Position numbers and translations under genes: made by a program
In this document: piece by piece, positions 26,382 to 34,190 of the stretch
Position numbering within the stretch: position 1 is the stretch's first letter
Layout of the letters: each line of letters begins with the position of its first letter
NCBI RefSeq assembly: GCF_004745505.1
Contig: NZ_RKLX01000013.1
Coordinates: 1 to 64,000 of the forward strand
Direction of reading: 5' to 3'
Length of the DNA: 64,000 bases
Source of the DNA: Levilactobacillus suantsaiihabitans
Lineage (GTDB): Bacteria; Bacillota; Bacilli; Lactobacillales; Lactobacillaceae
The notes under the pieces: model-generated
Told to the model about the DNA's origin: nothing
Databases searched by the model: none
Seen by the model: the letters and a program-made list of their open reading frames with translations, nothing else

Positions 26382-26786
26382 TTACTTGTGGTACCATCCC
26401 AAATAATCATACTTGCTCGACCACGCATTCTTGAATTCAAGCTTGTGATTCTTCAGGACGATTTGGAGCCGGGCATCCTTGTCGGTCAGATCCTTGCTCT
26501 TGAACGTCCCCTTTAACTTGTAGGTCTGCTTGCCCACCTTTTGGTACTTCAATTGCGACCAGGTACTCGTGGTCGCGTGCTTGCGCGTCAGATGAATCGT
26601 TTTGGCCTTTACCTGAAAATGCATCACAATCTTGGTCCCCTGATCCTTATAGGCCCGTTGCCAATTGCCACGCAGGGCTTTGGGCGTGCCATTGTGCCAC
26701 GTCGCCGCATCAGCGGTCGTGGCGGCAACGCCCCCTACCATGATGGTCGTTAAGGCAATGACCATGACTTGTCCCAACTTTTTCAT
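26382..26786 (-). CDS. Small secreted basic protein
   Basis: 134 residues from ATG 26786, with GGAGG nine bases upstream. Residues 1-27 are a signal peptide (basic start, hydrophobic core TIMVGGVAA, cleavage likely after TADA). The mature 107 residues are rich in Lys, Trp and beta-strand-like alternation (HNGTPKALRGNWQRAY, then KLKGTFKSKDLTDKDARL). The start LPKALRGxW recurs in small exported proteins of lactobacilli with no known role. The gene at 42930 is similar in size, charge and signal. I cannot assign a function. Confidence 0.75.
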   Translation of the reverse strand: MKKLGQVMVIALTTIMVGGVAATTADAATWHNGTPKALRGNWQRAYKDQGTKIVMHFQVKAKTIHLTRKHATTSTWSQLKYQKVGKQTYKLKGTFKSKDLTDKDARLQIVLKNHKLEFKNAWSSKYDYLGWYHK

Positions 26787-27040
26787 GTTTTCCATCCTCC
26801 AGGAAAATCGATTCAGCTTTTAACGACTTCCGTTGACTGGTCACTACCCAAATTATACACGCCGGGCTTGAAAATTACCGCCATTAACTATCGGAATATT
26901 TGGTGTCAAAAATCGATTGGCCGTTTAATCGCCTCTTCCAGCAACTGATGCCAGCACAATTGGTTTGACCGGTGGCGATTGTAAGGTCAGCGGCGAAACG
27001 ACGCAGCCTGATGGGCACTGCTGCAATGAGGGGGTTATCA

Positions 27041-27090
27041 CCCGGGTTAAGCAGTATTTCCCTCGGTCTCCTTGCCCCGGTTAACCCGGG
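27041..27090. promoter_or_regulatory. Inverted repeat CCCGGGTTAA / TTAACCCGGG
   Basis: Arms at 27041-27050 and 27081-27090 are perfect over 10 bp, and the right arm is followed by TTAT. Around them GGTTAA and TTTAACCCG repeat the motif. It lies about 100 bp before the start of the next gene, in an otherwise featureless 400-bp gap. An operator or an RNA hairpin are both possible. Confidence 0.4.
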
Positions 27091-27196
27091 TTATATTTCC
27101 CAATTTAACCCGCCTACCCCGCTTTCACCCGGTGCATTTCCATAGCATTTCAGGTATACTAAAGTTGATGAAATTTCTTGAAAGGAGTCGGTTCCC

Positions 27197-28099
27197 ATTT
27201 TCAAACAGCTTGTCAAAGGTAGCTTGGGTGCCCTCGTCGTTGGGCTTATTGTGGGTGGCGGTTATCTCGCCGCACAGGCCCAAACTGAGAAGCCCAGCGC
27301 CATCGTTAAGGTCGGCGATTACGCCGCCAGTACTGACTTTCTCAATTTGAGTGCCTACTACCAAACGACCCGACCCGTGACGGTCAAGGTGGCCTATTTC
27401 CCAACTTACAAATCCGGCCACGCCATTCGCCAAAAACTGACCCTGCCTACGGGTATCACGGTCGCGGGGAACCTGACGTCCACCAAATCCGGCAGCTATT
27501 TAGTGCCCAGCCTGCAGCTATTCTTGGCACGGCTGAGCTACACGGCCTTGGCTGGCAGCGCCAAACCCGGCTACACGATTGATCCCGGCGCTAGCGCGTA
27601 TGATCCGCAAGCAACCATCACCGACACGACCAGGCTGAGCGCCTTCAAACGGGTGCCCGCCCCCGACTACATGCCGGGCTACAGTCACGGCGACCTCTAC
27701 ATCGGCGGGGCCAAGGCGGCCTTGAGTCCGGTGGAGCCGCAGACCAAAAGCATTCGGGTAACGCCGGACGGCTATCTGGAGGTCCTCAAGTATGACCGCC
27801 GGGCGAATGCGGGATTGGGCTTTTACCAAAAACCCGTTGGCATGGGCAAGATCGTGAAGACCGACTTCAAGGATCCCAACCGCACGCTGTATTTCAGCCA
27901 CGACATTACCGGCGTTAAGACCCAACGCGTGACGCGTGACGGCCAAACGCTTTACCGTCTGACCTTAAAGAACCTCCATCAACCCCAACACATTGCGGGC
28001 AATCCGGAAACGGGGACCGCGGGCACGTTCGACAGTCTGTACCGCATCGGTGGCCAGCTTTACTATACGTTTATTGGCTATGATGGTGTCAGTGATTAA
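27197..28099 (+). CDS. Exported or membrane-anchored protein of unknown function
   Basis: 300 residues if translation starts at the ATT at 27197. AAAGGAG lies 9 bases before that ATT, and it gives a proper basic start (MFKQLVKGSLGALVVGLIVG) before the membrane helix. The first standard start in frame is TTG 27224, which has only a weak AAAGG and begins inside the helix. The outside part has no motif I know. It contains paired YxxGYxHGDLYIGG and RVTPDGYLEVLKYDRRA segments and ends in GQLYYTFIGYDG. It is a lone gene followed by S copy 5. Confidence 0.65.
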   Translation: MFKQLVKGSLGALVVGLIVGGGYLAAQAQTEKPSAIVKVGDYAASTDFLNLSAYYQTTRPVTVKVAYFPTYKSGHAIRQKLTLPTGITVAGNLTSTKSGSYLVPSLQLFLARLSYTALAGSAKPGYTIDPGASAYDPQATITDTTRLSAFKRVPAPDYMPGYSHGDLYIGGAKAALSPVEPQTKSIRVTPDGYLEVLKYDRRANAGLGFYQKPVGMGKIVKTDFKDPNRTLYFSHDITGVKTQRVTRDGQTLYRLTLKNLHQPQHIAGNPETGTAGTFDSLYRIGGQLYYTFIGYDGVSD

Positions 28100-28117
28100 G
28101 TTAAGCGATTCGTATCG

Positions 28118-28148
28118 AGAGAGTTGGCTAAAAGGCGATTAGCCGGTT
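28118..28148 (+). repeat. S element copy 5 (fragment)
   Basis: Only the end GAGAGTTGGCTAAAAGGCG plus ATTAGCCGG remains, 18 bp after the stop of the preceding gene and in the same orientation as copies 1 and 2. Confidence 0.75.
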
Positions 28149-28251
28149 TCGCTATATAAAGATGAAACGAACGAGCTTGGGCTGTTTGTGGAGCTGCCGA
28201 AAGAGTCAGAAATCCGGCATTTGCAAAATCGAACTCCCAAAAATATAGTCA

Positions 28252-28300
28252 AATAGCCAGCAAAGTGGGGGAAACCATTCACTTTGCTGGCTATTTTTAG
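28252..28300. terminator. Strong bidirectional terminator
   Basis: AAATAGCCAGCAAAGTG pairs with CACTTTGCTGGCTATTT over 17 bp, followed by TTA. It serves the GNAT gene from the right and the exported protein from the left. Confidence 0.9.
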
Positions 28301-28371
28301 GCTTAAATGGTGATTCTTCAAATAACAATTTAGTTTTTCAGCGGTCCTATGTTTGCCCTGTTTTTTTGATT

Positions 28372-28797
28372 TCAGTGTGTCAGGCGTTTGTAAAAATACG
28401 TGGTCGTGACCCCGGCAAACGGGAGATCCGGCAGGGTACCGTAAATTTGATAGCCACATTTTTCGTAGAACCCCACCGCCTGATAGCTCCGCGTCGACAG
28501 GGTGATATTGATGACGTGGCGGTCGCGGGCGAGTCGTTCCGCCGCACGTATCAGTTGGGTGCCGATTTTTTGGCCACGATAGGCCCGGTCGATCGCCAGT
28601 TGCGTGATGGCCAGATGGTCGTAGCGCCGCCGCATGATGATGCCGCCAATCAGCCGGTCACCATCATAGGCCCCCATTGCCAGTAACTCCCCCACCTTAC
28701 CGTCATAGGCCAAGTGGTTTTCAGTAAATTGTTGGGTAAAAATCGTGTTTAAATACAGTGCCAGTGTCGTCGAGTCTGTGCGTTTTAAAGTTGCCAT
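28372..28797 (-). CDS. GNAT family N-acetyltransferase
   Basis: 141 residues from ATG 28797, with AAGGAGG ahead of it. The acetyl-CoA binding motif A is AITQLAIDRAYRGQKIGTQLIRAAE (RGQKIG). Motif B is QAVGFYEKCGYQIYG near the C-terminus. It moves an acetyl group from acetyl-CoA to an unknown amine, such as a protein, a polyamine or a drug. It is a single gene with its own terminator. Confidence 0.92.
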   Translation of the reverse strand: MATLKRTDSTTLALYLNTIFTQQFTENHLAYDGKVGELLAMGAYDGDRLIGGIIMRRRYDHLAITQLAIDRAYRGQKIGTQLIRAAERLARDRHVINITLSTRSYQAVGFYEKCGYQIYGTLPDLPFAGVTTTYFYKRLTH

Positions 28798-28961
28798 CGC
28801 TGCGTCCTCCTTAGACCAGGTTGCCTTCATTTTAACGAATTCATCCTGACTTAGCGATAACTAATTTGCCATTAAGTGACTTATGGGGTAAAACGACTCT
28901 TTCCCGCCCCACCTGAATCCATGCTACAATGACAGTAATCTTACCTGGAGAGGAATCAGAG

Positions 28962-29063
28962 ATGCTTATTAAAATTGTCTCATCTTTTGCCGCTTTGTTT
29001 ATTACGGTCAGCCTCTTGACGTTCGGCAGTTGTCAGCCACTGCCTCGTCACCGCACCAAATAA
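28962..29063 (+). CDS. 33-residue hydrophobic peptide
   Basis: ATG 28962 is preceded by GGAGAGG at the right distance and by TACAAT at 28925-28930, and the gene ends in TAA just before a terminator. The product starts MLIKIVSSFAALFITVSLLT and ends FGSCQPLPRHRTK: one membrane helix or signal, a Cys at position 24 and a basic tail. It could be a small lipoprotein (FGSC is a weak lipobox), a type I toxin-like membrane peptide, or a small regulatory membrane peptide. The complete promoter, ribosome site and terminator make it a plausible real gene. Confidence 0.6.
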   Translation: MLIKIVSSFAALFITVSLLTFGSCQPLPRHRTK

Positions 29064-29065
29064 AT

Positions 29066-29098
29066 AAGAGCCTGGGATAAAACCTCCCAGGCTCGTTG
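29066..29098. terminator. Bidirectional hairpin between the small peptide and S copy 6
   Basis: GAGCCTGGGA pairs with TCCCAGGCTC. On the minus strand it is followed by TTATTTAT, so it also ends transcripts coming out of the Wadjet-like operon. Confidence 0.75.
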
Positions 29099-29107
29099 GC
29101 ATGACCT

Positions 29108-29237
29108 TTATATAGCTGAAACGTGCGCCAAAAGGCAGCTGGTTCCGCTTAAAACTGCTAACCAAACAATCCAAAACCGGGATTATTCGGTTAGCAGCCT
29201 TAATGCTCGCCAGCTAATCGCCTTTTGGCCCACTCTC
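29108..29237 (-). repeat. S element copy 6, entering the jetD coding region
   Basis: It is a full-length copy with the lead ATAGCTGAAACGTGCGCC, apical stem CTGCTAACCAAACAATCC/GGATTATTCGGTTAGCAG and end CCTTTTGGCCCACTCTC. The last seven codons and TAG stop of the Toprim-domain gene are read from this end of the element. Confidence 0.88.
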
Positions 29238-30041
29238 CGATTTGGCTAACCACTGCGTTACCAGGGGCTCATACGTGGCAATCAGCTGTTCTTGTTCGAC
29301 GAACTTGCCCAAGAGGTTGAGCGAGTTGAGTTCTTTTTGAAAGACTGAGTTTTGAATCGCCAGCGACCGGGTTCGCTGGCGATTGGCTTTTCCCTTTAGC
29401 GTTAGCCATTGCACCACGTTGACCGGCGACTGGATCGCGGTGAACGTGGCAATTGGTGTTTGCCGCAAGACGCTAAACAGGTGGTCGGCCATCTGAATTC
29501 CCCGACTATCCAAGTCGCCCAAATACGTGAGGGCCACGTGGCGCTGTTCCAGGGACTGAATCAACGCTAGGTACGTGGTGTTAAAGTCGTTGCCGGACTG
29601 GTTGATGAGCGGCCAATCGGGATGCAACTGCAGTAACCACGCGAAGACCCCGTTATTTTCGACAATGATGGCTCGGTCGGTCCGCAATGGAAAATCTCGC
29701 ATCGCGGTGACCTGCCACGGATTGATCGTCAGTGGTTGGGGCAGGTCGGTTTGAAAGACATTGGCACACGTGAATACGCGGCCAATCAATTTGGCGGTCA
29801 GTTCCGTGATCTGTTCCGGCTGAAAGCAATTGGTCAACACCCACCGGTAGTAGTCGTAGACGGCGGGATTTTCCTGCGGGTCGTTGAGGCTATGGGCCGT
29901 CAAGCCCAGATCCACGGCCTGTTGGCCCCGCGGCGGCAAGACTTCACCGGCCGCAATGCGGTCAAACAATTTAGCCAGCTGAGCGGCCTCTTGCGGGGCA
30001 CGTTTGCCCGTGGCCGTTTCGTAGGCCTGTTGATAAGTCAT
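29214..30041 (-). CDS. jetD: Toprim-domain nuclease subunit of a Wadjet-like system (JetD/MksG-like, DUF2399)
   Basis: 275 residues from ATG 30041, sharing one base with the jetC stop. The C-terminal half is a Toprim/DUF2399 domain: the Glu motif IIVENNGVFAW near residue 145 and the DxD motif YLGDLDSRGIQMADHL near residue 190, with a later QWLTLKGK. JetD cuts plasmid DNA after the SMC complex has extruded it. The N-terminal part is shorter than in the long DUF3322-DUF2220 type I JetD. The last seven residues (ESGPKGD) come from S copy 6, so the original C-terminus was altered by insertion. Confidence 0.78.
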   Translation of the reverse strand: MTYQQAYETATGKRAPQEAAQLAKLFDRIAAGEVLPPRGQQAVDLGLTAHSLNDPQENPAVYDYYRWVLTNCFQPEQITELTAKLIGRVFTCANVFQTDLPQPLTINPWQVTAMRDFPLRTDRAIIVENNGVFAWLLQLHPDWPLINQSGNDFNTTYLALIQSLEQRHVALTYLGDLDSRGIQMADHLFSVLRQTPIATFTAIQSPVNVVQWLTLKGKANRQRTRSLAIQNSVFQKELNSLNLLGKFVEQEQLIATYEPLVTQWLAKSESGPKGD

Positions 30042-33000
30042 CACTGGACATCCCCCCAACTCAAGGCTGGTCGCACGACGTTTTCATGAAAGCGACCGTC
30101 ATCTTGCTTGGCGGGCGCAATCACGTCATAGGCAATGTTGTCGACACCATCGGCCAAGATCTTATTTTGCGCCCCACTCGGCATGGTCGCAATAAAGTTG
30201 AAGCCAAACCGGGCAATCGTCTTGGCAAACGACTTGGCGGTTTCCGGGTCCAGCTTGTCGGCAAACTCATCGAACATGACCAGATAAGGCGCATCCGGCA
30301 GCTTAGCGCGTTGCAGGACCATCTTAGGCACCAGCAACAGTGGTAACACCATGGCCTGGGCCTTTTCCGCCCCGGAACCTCCGGACTGAACGAACTTGTC
30401 GTCGACTTCTTCGTAGTGGTCCTCATCGCTTTGCCGCCGTTTGATCATGACCTTAAAGGCCGACCACTGACGGGTATCCAACAGTCGTTGGGCGGCCGCC
30501 ATGAACAGTTCGTCATCGTCGGCCACGGTCAGGTCATTGGCCAATTTCTCCAAGCGATTTTGAACCTCCGCCAATAACGTTGGCCGCTCTTGGAGTTGAG
30601 GATCACAGGCTTCCGTGATGACTTGGGCATCGACGTCCACCGGCGTCAGGGTGATCTTCAATTTGATACTCTGCTCGCGGCTGACACCCTCCATTAGCAT
30701 CTGGTTGTAATCGCCAATCAACCGGTATTGCGAGGTGATTCGCTGCACGGCCGCGGCCATATAGGTATCCTGGGCGACGTTGTTGCCAGTCGTGAGTTCC
30801 TGCAATGCCCGTTTGACGTGACTTTCATCGGTCGACATCAAGAGCAGCGCCTTGTTGATGTCAAAGGCCACGACCGTCAAGCCGTTGCGGTTAACGGAAC
30901 GTTGCTGACGCATGGCACTGGCAAAATCGTTATACCCCCGCTCCTCAAACAGCGTATCCAAGGCGTTACGGTCGATACCATCGCTATTGTTCTTATGAAT
31001 CAAGCGGCCGATCCAATCACTGATATCAGCATAGTCACTGTTACGGACCTCGCTACGATGCTGTTGGACAAACGCCAGGGCTTCCAGAATCGTGGTCAGC
31101 GGCGTCTCGGCGGGAACGTACGGTGCTAAGGTCTGCAGGATCGCCTGCCCATCCGTTTCCAGCTGGTCCAGTTGGTCCCTGAGGCCCACCATATCTTCCT
31201 TGGCAGAGCTGATGCGGCCTTCTGCTTGGGCTTGCTGATTACTCAGTTTCGCTTGTTCCCGTTCGAACTGATGTTGCGAATGTTCGGCCTGGGCAATCTT
31301 TTGGTCGATTTGCGTATCGATGACCAGGGCATCCCGGCGTTGTTGCGTGTCAACAATCGTGTCTTGCGCCTGTTGCGCGTCAAAATCAGGGTCCATTTGG
31401 GCCTGCACGTCGTCGACCTGTTGTTCATAGAGAGCTTGCGTATTAGCCAAGCTCTCTAACTGCCGACGCAGATCCGCCAAGTGCTGGACCAGCTGAGCTA
31501 ATGACCGCTGCTGTTGACCCAATTCTGATAAGAAATCAGCCTGGTCTAAAATGACCTTCAAATCAGGATGCGCACGCAACGCCGCCTGTTGTTTCGCCAA
31601 AATTTCTTGGAACTGGTCATTCATCTTGGCTGCACCGGCTTCGTGTACGTCAACGTTATCTTGTTGCAGATCCTTGCGCACCCGTCCCTGAAGTGGCCCT
31701 TGGAGTCGTTGATCGATGCGTTGTCCTAAAGTCTCCCGCATCTCACTCACGATTTGAACGTCACGGCTGACCCGTTCCTTGGCGCGTTCATCGGCCTGAT
31801 ACTGCGTCAAGACTTTCTTCATTTGTCGAATGTAGTCGGCCAGGCCCACGTTAACGTCGGTCGGCTCAACTTCGGTCACCACGTCCATCAGTTCGGGCAA
31901 GTCCGTGGCCCGCGTGGCCAACTGCGTTAATAGCGGCCGCAATTGTTGTTCTTGGACGGCTTGTTGTTGCGTGGTGAGGGTCGTTTGTTGCTGGACCACC
32001 TCGGCTAATTGCGCTCGGACCTTTTTTAACTGCTTCTGTTGGGCCTGGTAGATTGCCAACTGCTTAGTGAGGCTTTGAATCTGGGCTTGGTATTGGTCGC
32101 GTAAGACCACGATACTTTGCTGATCCGCCTTGGCTTGGCGTAATTGCCGTAACTGTTCGGTCACCTGGGTCAGACTCGTCGTCACCAACTGCAACTGTTC
32201 CTGCACCGTAGCAATCATCTGCCGCGCCTGGTCAATGACTTCTTGTTTCTTTTCATGGTCCTGGCGCACCCGACTATACGGGATCAGCGTGGTTTCGCGA
32301 ATGTGATTCAGGTTGCGCCAGAAAATTTCTTTTTTCATTCTCTGGAGGCGTGTTTGGGCCTGCTTCAGTCGTTCCAAGACGCCCTTGGTGCGGTTCACCT
32401 CGCGCTGGCTGTCGGCGACCTGTTGAATGATCTGGGGATCGATGCCCTCTTGTGCATGCTTTAGGGCCTCGCGAATCGGCGTAAAGCGGGCATTGCCGGC
32501 CGTTAAAATCGGTGAAGCCAACAGGCGATACACCGCGGCTAATTTGCCCAGGGATTCACCACTGGTAAAGCCGTAGACCTGCGTGGCTGCGTATTCCCGA
32601 TAATTGATGGCTTGGTTGAAGAGTCGTAATTGGTTGCCCAAGCCGGCATTGGCTTCACGAAATTCGGTCTCGTTTAGCCCGGTGCCATCAGTGCGCGCCG
32701 TGATCAACGGTAACTCGGCGTCGGGCCGATTGCTGATGACGACGAACCACCAGGTGGGCTTACGGATCTCGCCGACAGCCCGGTGCGCTCCCAGGCCTAA
32801 AATGACCTGGCGTTTTTGCGACCGCAACCGCATGTAACTGTAGCCCGTCCGCACCTTCATGGCACCGCTGCCCCAACCCAGTAACATGCTTTCGAAGTTC
32901 CGCGATTCACGGGCACTGTTGCGCGGATTCCCCGTCTGCGTCAATTTGTCGGTACCCTTGGCGGAGTTGAAGGACGGCGTCGCAATCGACCCATCGATCA

Positions 33001-33163
33001 ACATCGGGAAGAAGCAGTTGGCCAGTGTCGTTTTCCCGGCGGTATTTTCCCCAATCAGCGTTAAATTTCCGTTCTCGGCCGCTGGTAGATCCAGGGACCC
33101 GTACTTGTTGAAGCTACGCAGGTGAAAACTGACCGGCGTCAAATGTTCCTTTAGTTCCATCAT
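30041..33163 (-). CDS. jetC: SMC-like ATPase of a Wadjet-like system (JetC/MksB-like)
   Basis: 1040 residues from ATG 33163, with GAGGGGG ahead. Walker A is IGENTAGKTTLAN near residue 50. Residues 260-480 and 580-730 are two long coiled coils rich in Gln, Glu, Ala and Arg, joined by a hinge region around 490-580. The C-terminal head has a signature-like SGGSGAEKAQAM and a Walker B YLVMFDEFADKLDPET. This is the shape of a MukB/MksB-type condensin, not of RecN or SbcC. It extrudes loops of small circular DNA. It lies in a tight four-gene operon with JetA, JetB and JetD. Confidence 0.85.
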   Translation of the reverse strand: MMELKEHLTPVSFHLRSFNKYGSLDLPAAENGNLTLIGENTAGKTTLANCFFPMLIDGSIATPSFNSAKGTDKLTQTGNPRNSARESRNFESMLLGWGSGAMKVRTGYSYMRLRSQKRQVILGLGAHRAVGEIRKPTWWFVVISNRPDAELPLITARTDGTGLNETEFREANAGLGNQLRLFNQAINYREYAATQVYGFTSGESLGKLAAVYRLLASPILTAGNARFTPIREALKHAQEGIDPQIIQQVADSQREVNRTKGVLERLKQAQTRLQRMKKEIFWRNLNHIRETTLIPYSRVRQDHEKKQEVIDQARQMIATVQEQLQLVTTSLTQVTEQLRQLRQAKADQQSIVVLRDQYQAQIQSLTKQLAIYQAQQKQLKKVRAQLAEVVQQQTTLTTQQQAVQEQQLRPLLTQLATRATDLPELMDVVTEVEPTDVNVGLADYIRQMKKVLTQYQADERAKERVSRDVQIVSEMRETLGQRIDQRLQGPLQGRVRKDLQQDNVDVHEAGAAKMNDQFQEILAKQQAALRAHPDLKVILDQADFLSELGQQQRSLAQLVQHLADLRRQLESLANTQALYEQQVDDVQAQMDPDFDAQQAQDTIVDTQQRRDALVIDTQIDQKIAQAEHSQHQFEREQAKLSNQQAQAEGRISSAKEDMVGLRDQLDQLETDGQAILQTLAPYVPAETPLTTILEALAFVQQHRSEVRNSDYADISDWIGRLIHKNNSDGIDRNALDTLFEERGYNDFASAMRQQRSVNRNGLTVVAFDINKALLLMSTDESHVKRALQELTTGNNVAQDTYMAAAVQRITSQYRLIGDYNQMLMEGVSREQSIKLKITLTPVDVDAQVITEACDPQLQERPTLLAEVQNRLEKLANDLTVADDDELFMAAAQRLLDTRQWSAFKVMIKRRQSDEDHYEEVDDKFVQSGGSGAEKAQAMVLPLLLVPKMVLQRAKLPDAPYLVMFDEFADKLDPETAKSFAKTIARFGFNFIATMPSGAQNKILADGVDNIAYDVIAPAKQDDGRFHENVVRPALSWGDVQ

Positions 33164-33164
33164 G

Positions 33165-34190
33165 TTATGCTTCCCCCTCATCTGGTGTCTTGGCATCCTG
33201 TTCTACCATCGTCCGCATGACAAAGCGACTGACGATGGGCGTGGGACTGACGTACTGGTTTTCTTCCTTGACCAAACCGTTATCCGTCAGTGCTTGCTTG
33301 ACCAAGCCCACTGGCACATCGGTTTCTGGAAAAATTTGGCGGGTTAACAAATGAATCCGCGTCGTCAACATATCGCTGGGGATACCGACCCCCAAGGAAT
33401 TGGCCACGGCAATCGCCACCACAAACGGCTTGGCCTTGCTGGGCTGACGGGTATTATCCAATAGCAACGCGTAGTCATCCCCGCACTCCAAATCAAATCG
33501 CCCCAATTGCGCCCACTGTTCCGCAATTTCTACCTTGTGTACCAGTAGATCCGGCCACAATTTAGAGGAGCGACTCAAGTAGCGTTGCGTCAACAGCGCC
33601 CGGTTGACCCGTTGGACCGCCGTCAACGGCTGCGTGTCCGTTTGCGCCTGAAGATGGTTGACCAGGCATTGGGCAAAGTAGTTGAAATCCGGGCTGACGT
33701 CCCAGTAATCTTCCACCGTTTGGGTCTGCTCGCTGGGCCCCAGATCGGGCAGGTCGGGCACAAACAACGCGAAGCGGTCCACGAACAAGGCCGTGATCTG
33801 CCGGCGAATCTCCTTTTCGTTGAGCGTGACGACCTCACTGTGGACTTGCCGAATGATTGTCTGAGTCGCCACCACCCGGTCGCTTTGGGTATTTTGCAAT
33901 TCCGGGAGGTTAATGACCGCCTTGATGGTCGCCAGTAATACGTGCACCGCCTCTGGCTCTAAGCGTTGCGTGCCAAACAAGAACAGGAGGTTTTCCTGAT
34001 AGTTGTCCGGGACCACCCCGAGTAAATTCTTAAAATAGCTGTTCAGCCGCTGTTGGTTAGCTGGTTTCTTTAAAGCATTGATGGCATCCACCATCGGCCC
34101 CGTGGTCTTGGGCGTAATCGTTCGGGTGAAGACACCATTATTAAAAAGTTGATTGATAATTAAGCGATCCGTCGCGCGTAAATTACTCAT
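33165..34190 (-). CDS. jetB: JetB/MksE-like accessory subunit of a Wadjet-like system
   Basis: 341 residues from ATG 34190, where AAGGGAG fits; the ATG overlaps the end of jetA (ATGAGTAA). It is all alpha with winged-helix-like parts and no catalytic motif (for example KEIRRQITALFVDRFALFVP and MLTTRIHLLTRQIFPETDVP). Position and size fit the KITE subunit that binds the kleisin in MukBEF-like complexes, though most JetB proteins are nearer 200 residues. Assigned from gene order, not from a recognised motif. Confidence 0.65.
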   Translation of the reverse strand: MSNLRATDRLIINQLFNNGVFTRTITPKTTGPMVDAINALKKPANQQRLNSYFKNLLGVVPDNYQENLLFLFGTQRLEPEAVHVLLATIKAVINLPELQNTQSDRVVATQTIIRQVHSEVVTLNEKEIRRQITALFVDRFALFVPDLPDLGPSEQTQTVEDYWDVSPDFNYFAQCLVNHLQAQTDTQPLTAVQRVNRALLTQRYLSRSSKLWPDLLVHKVEIAEQWAQLGRFDLECGDDYALLLDNTRQPSKAKPFVVAIAVANSLGVGIPSDMLTTRIHLLTRQIFPETDVPVGLVKQALTDNGLVKEENQYVSPTPIVSRFVMRTMVEQDAKTPDEGEA

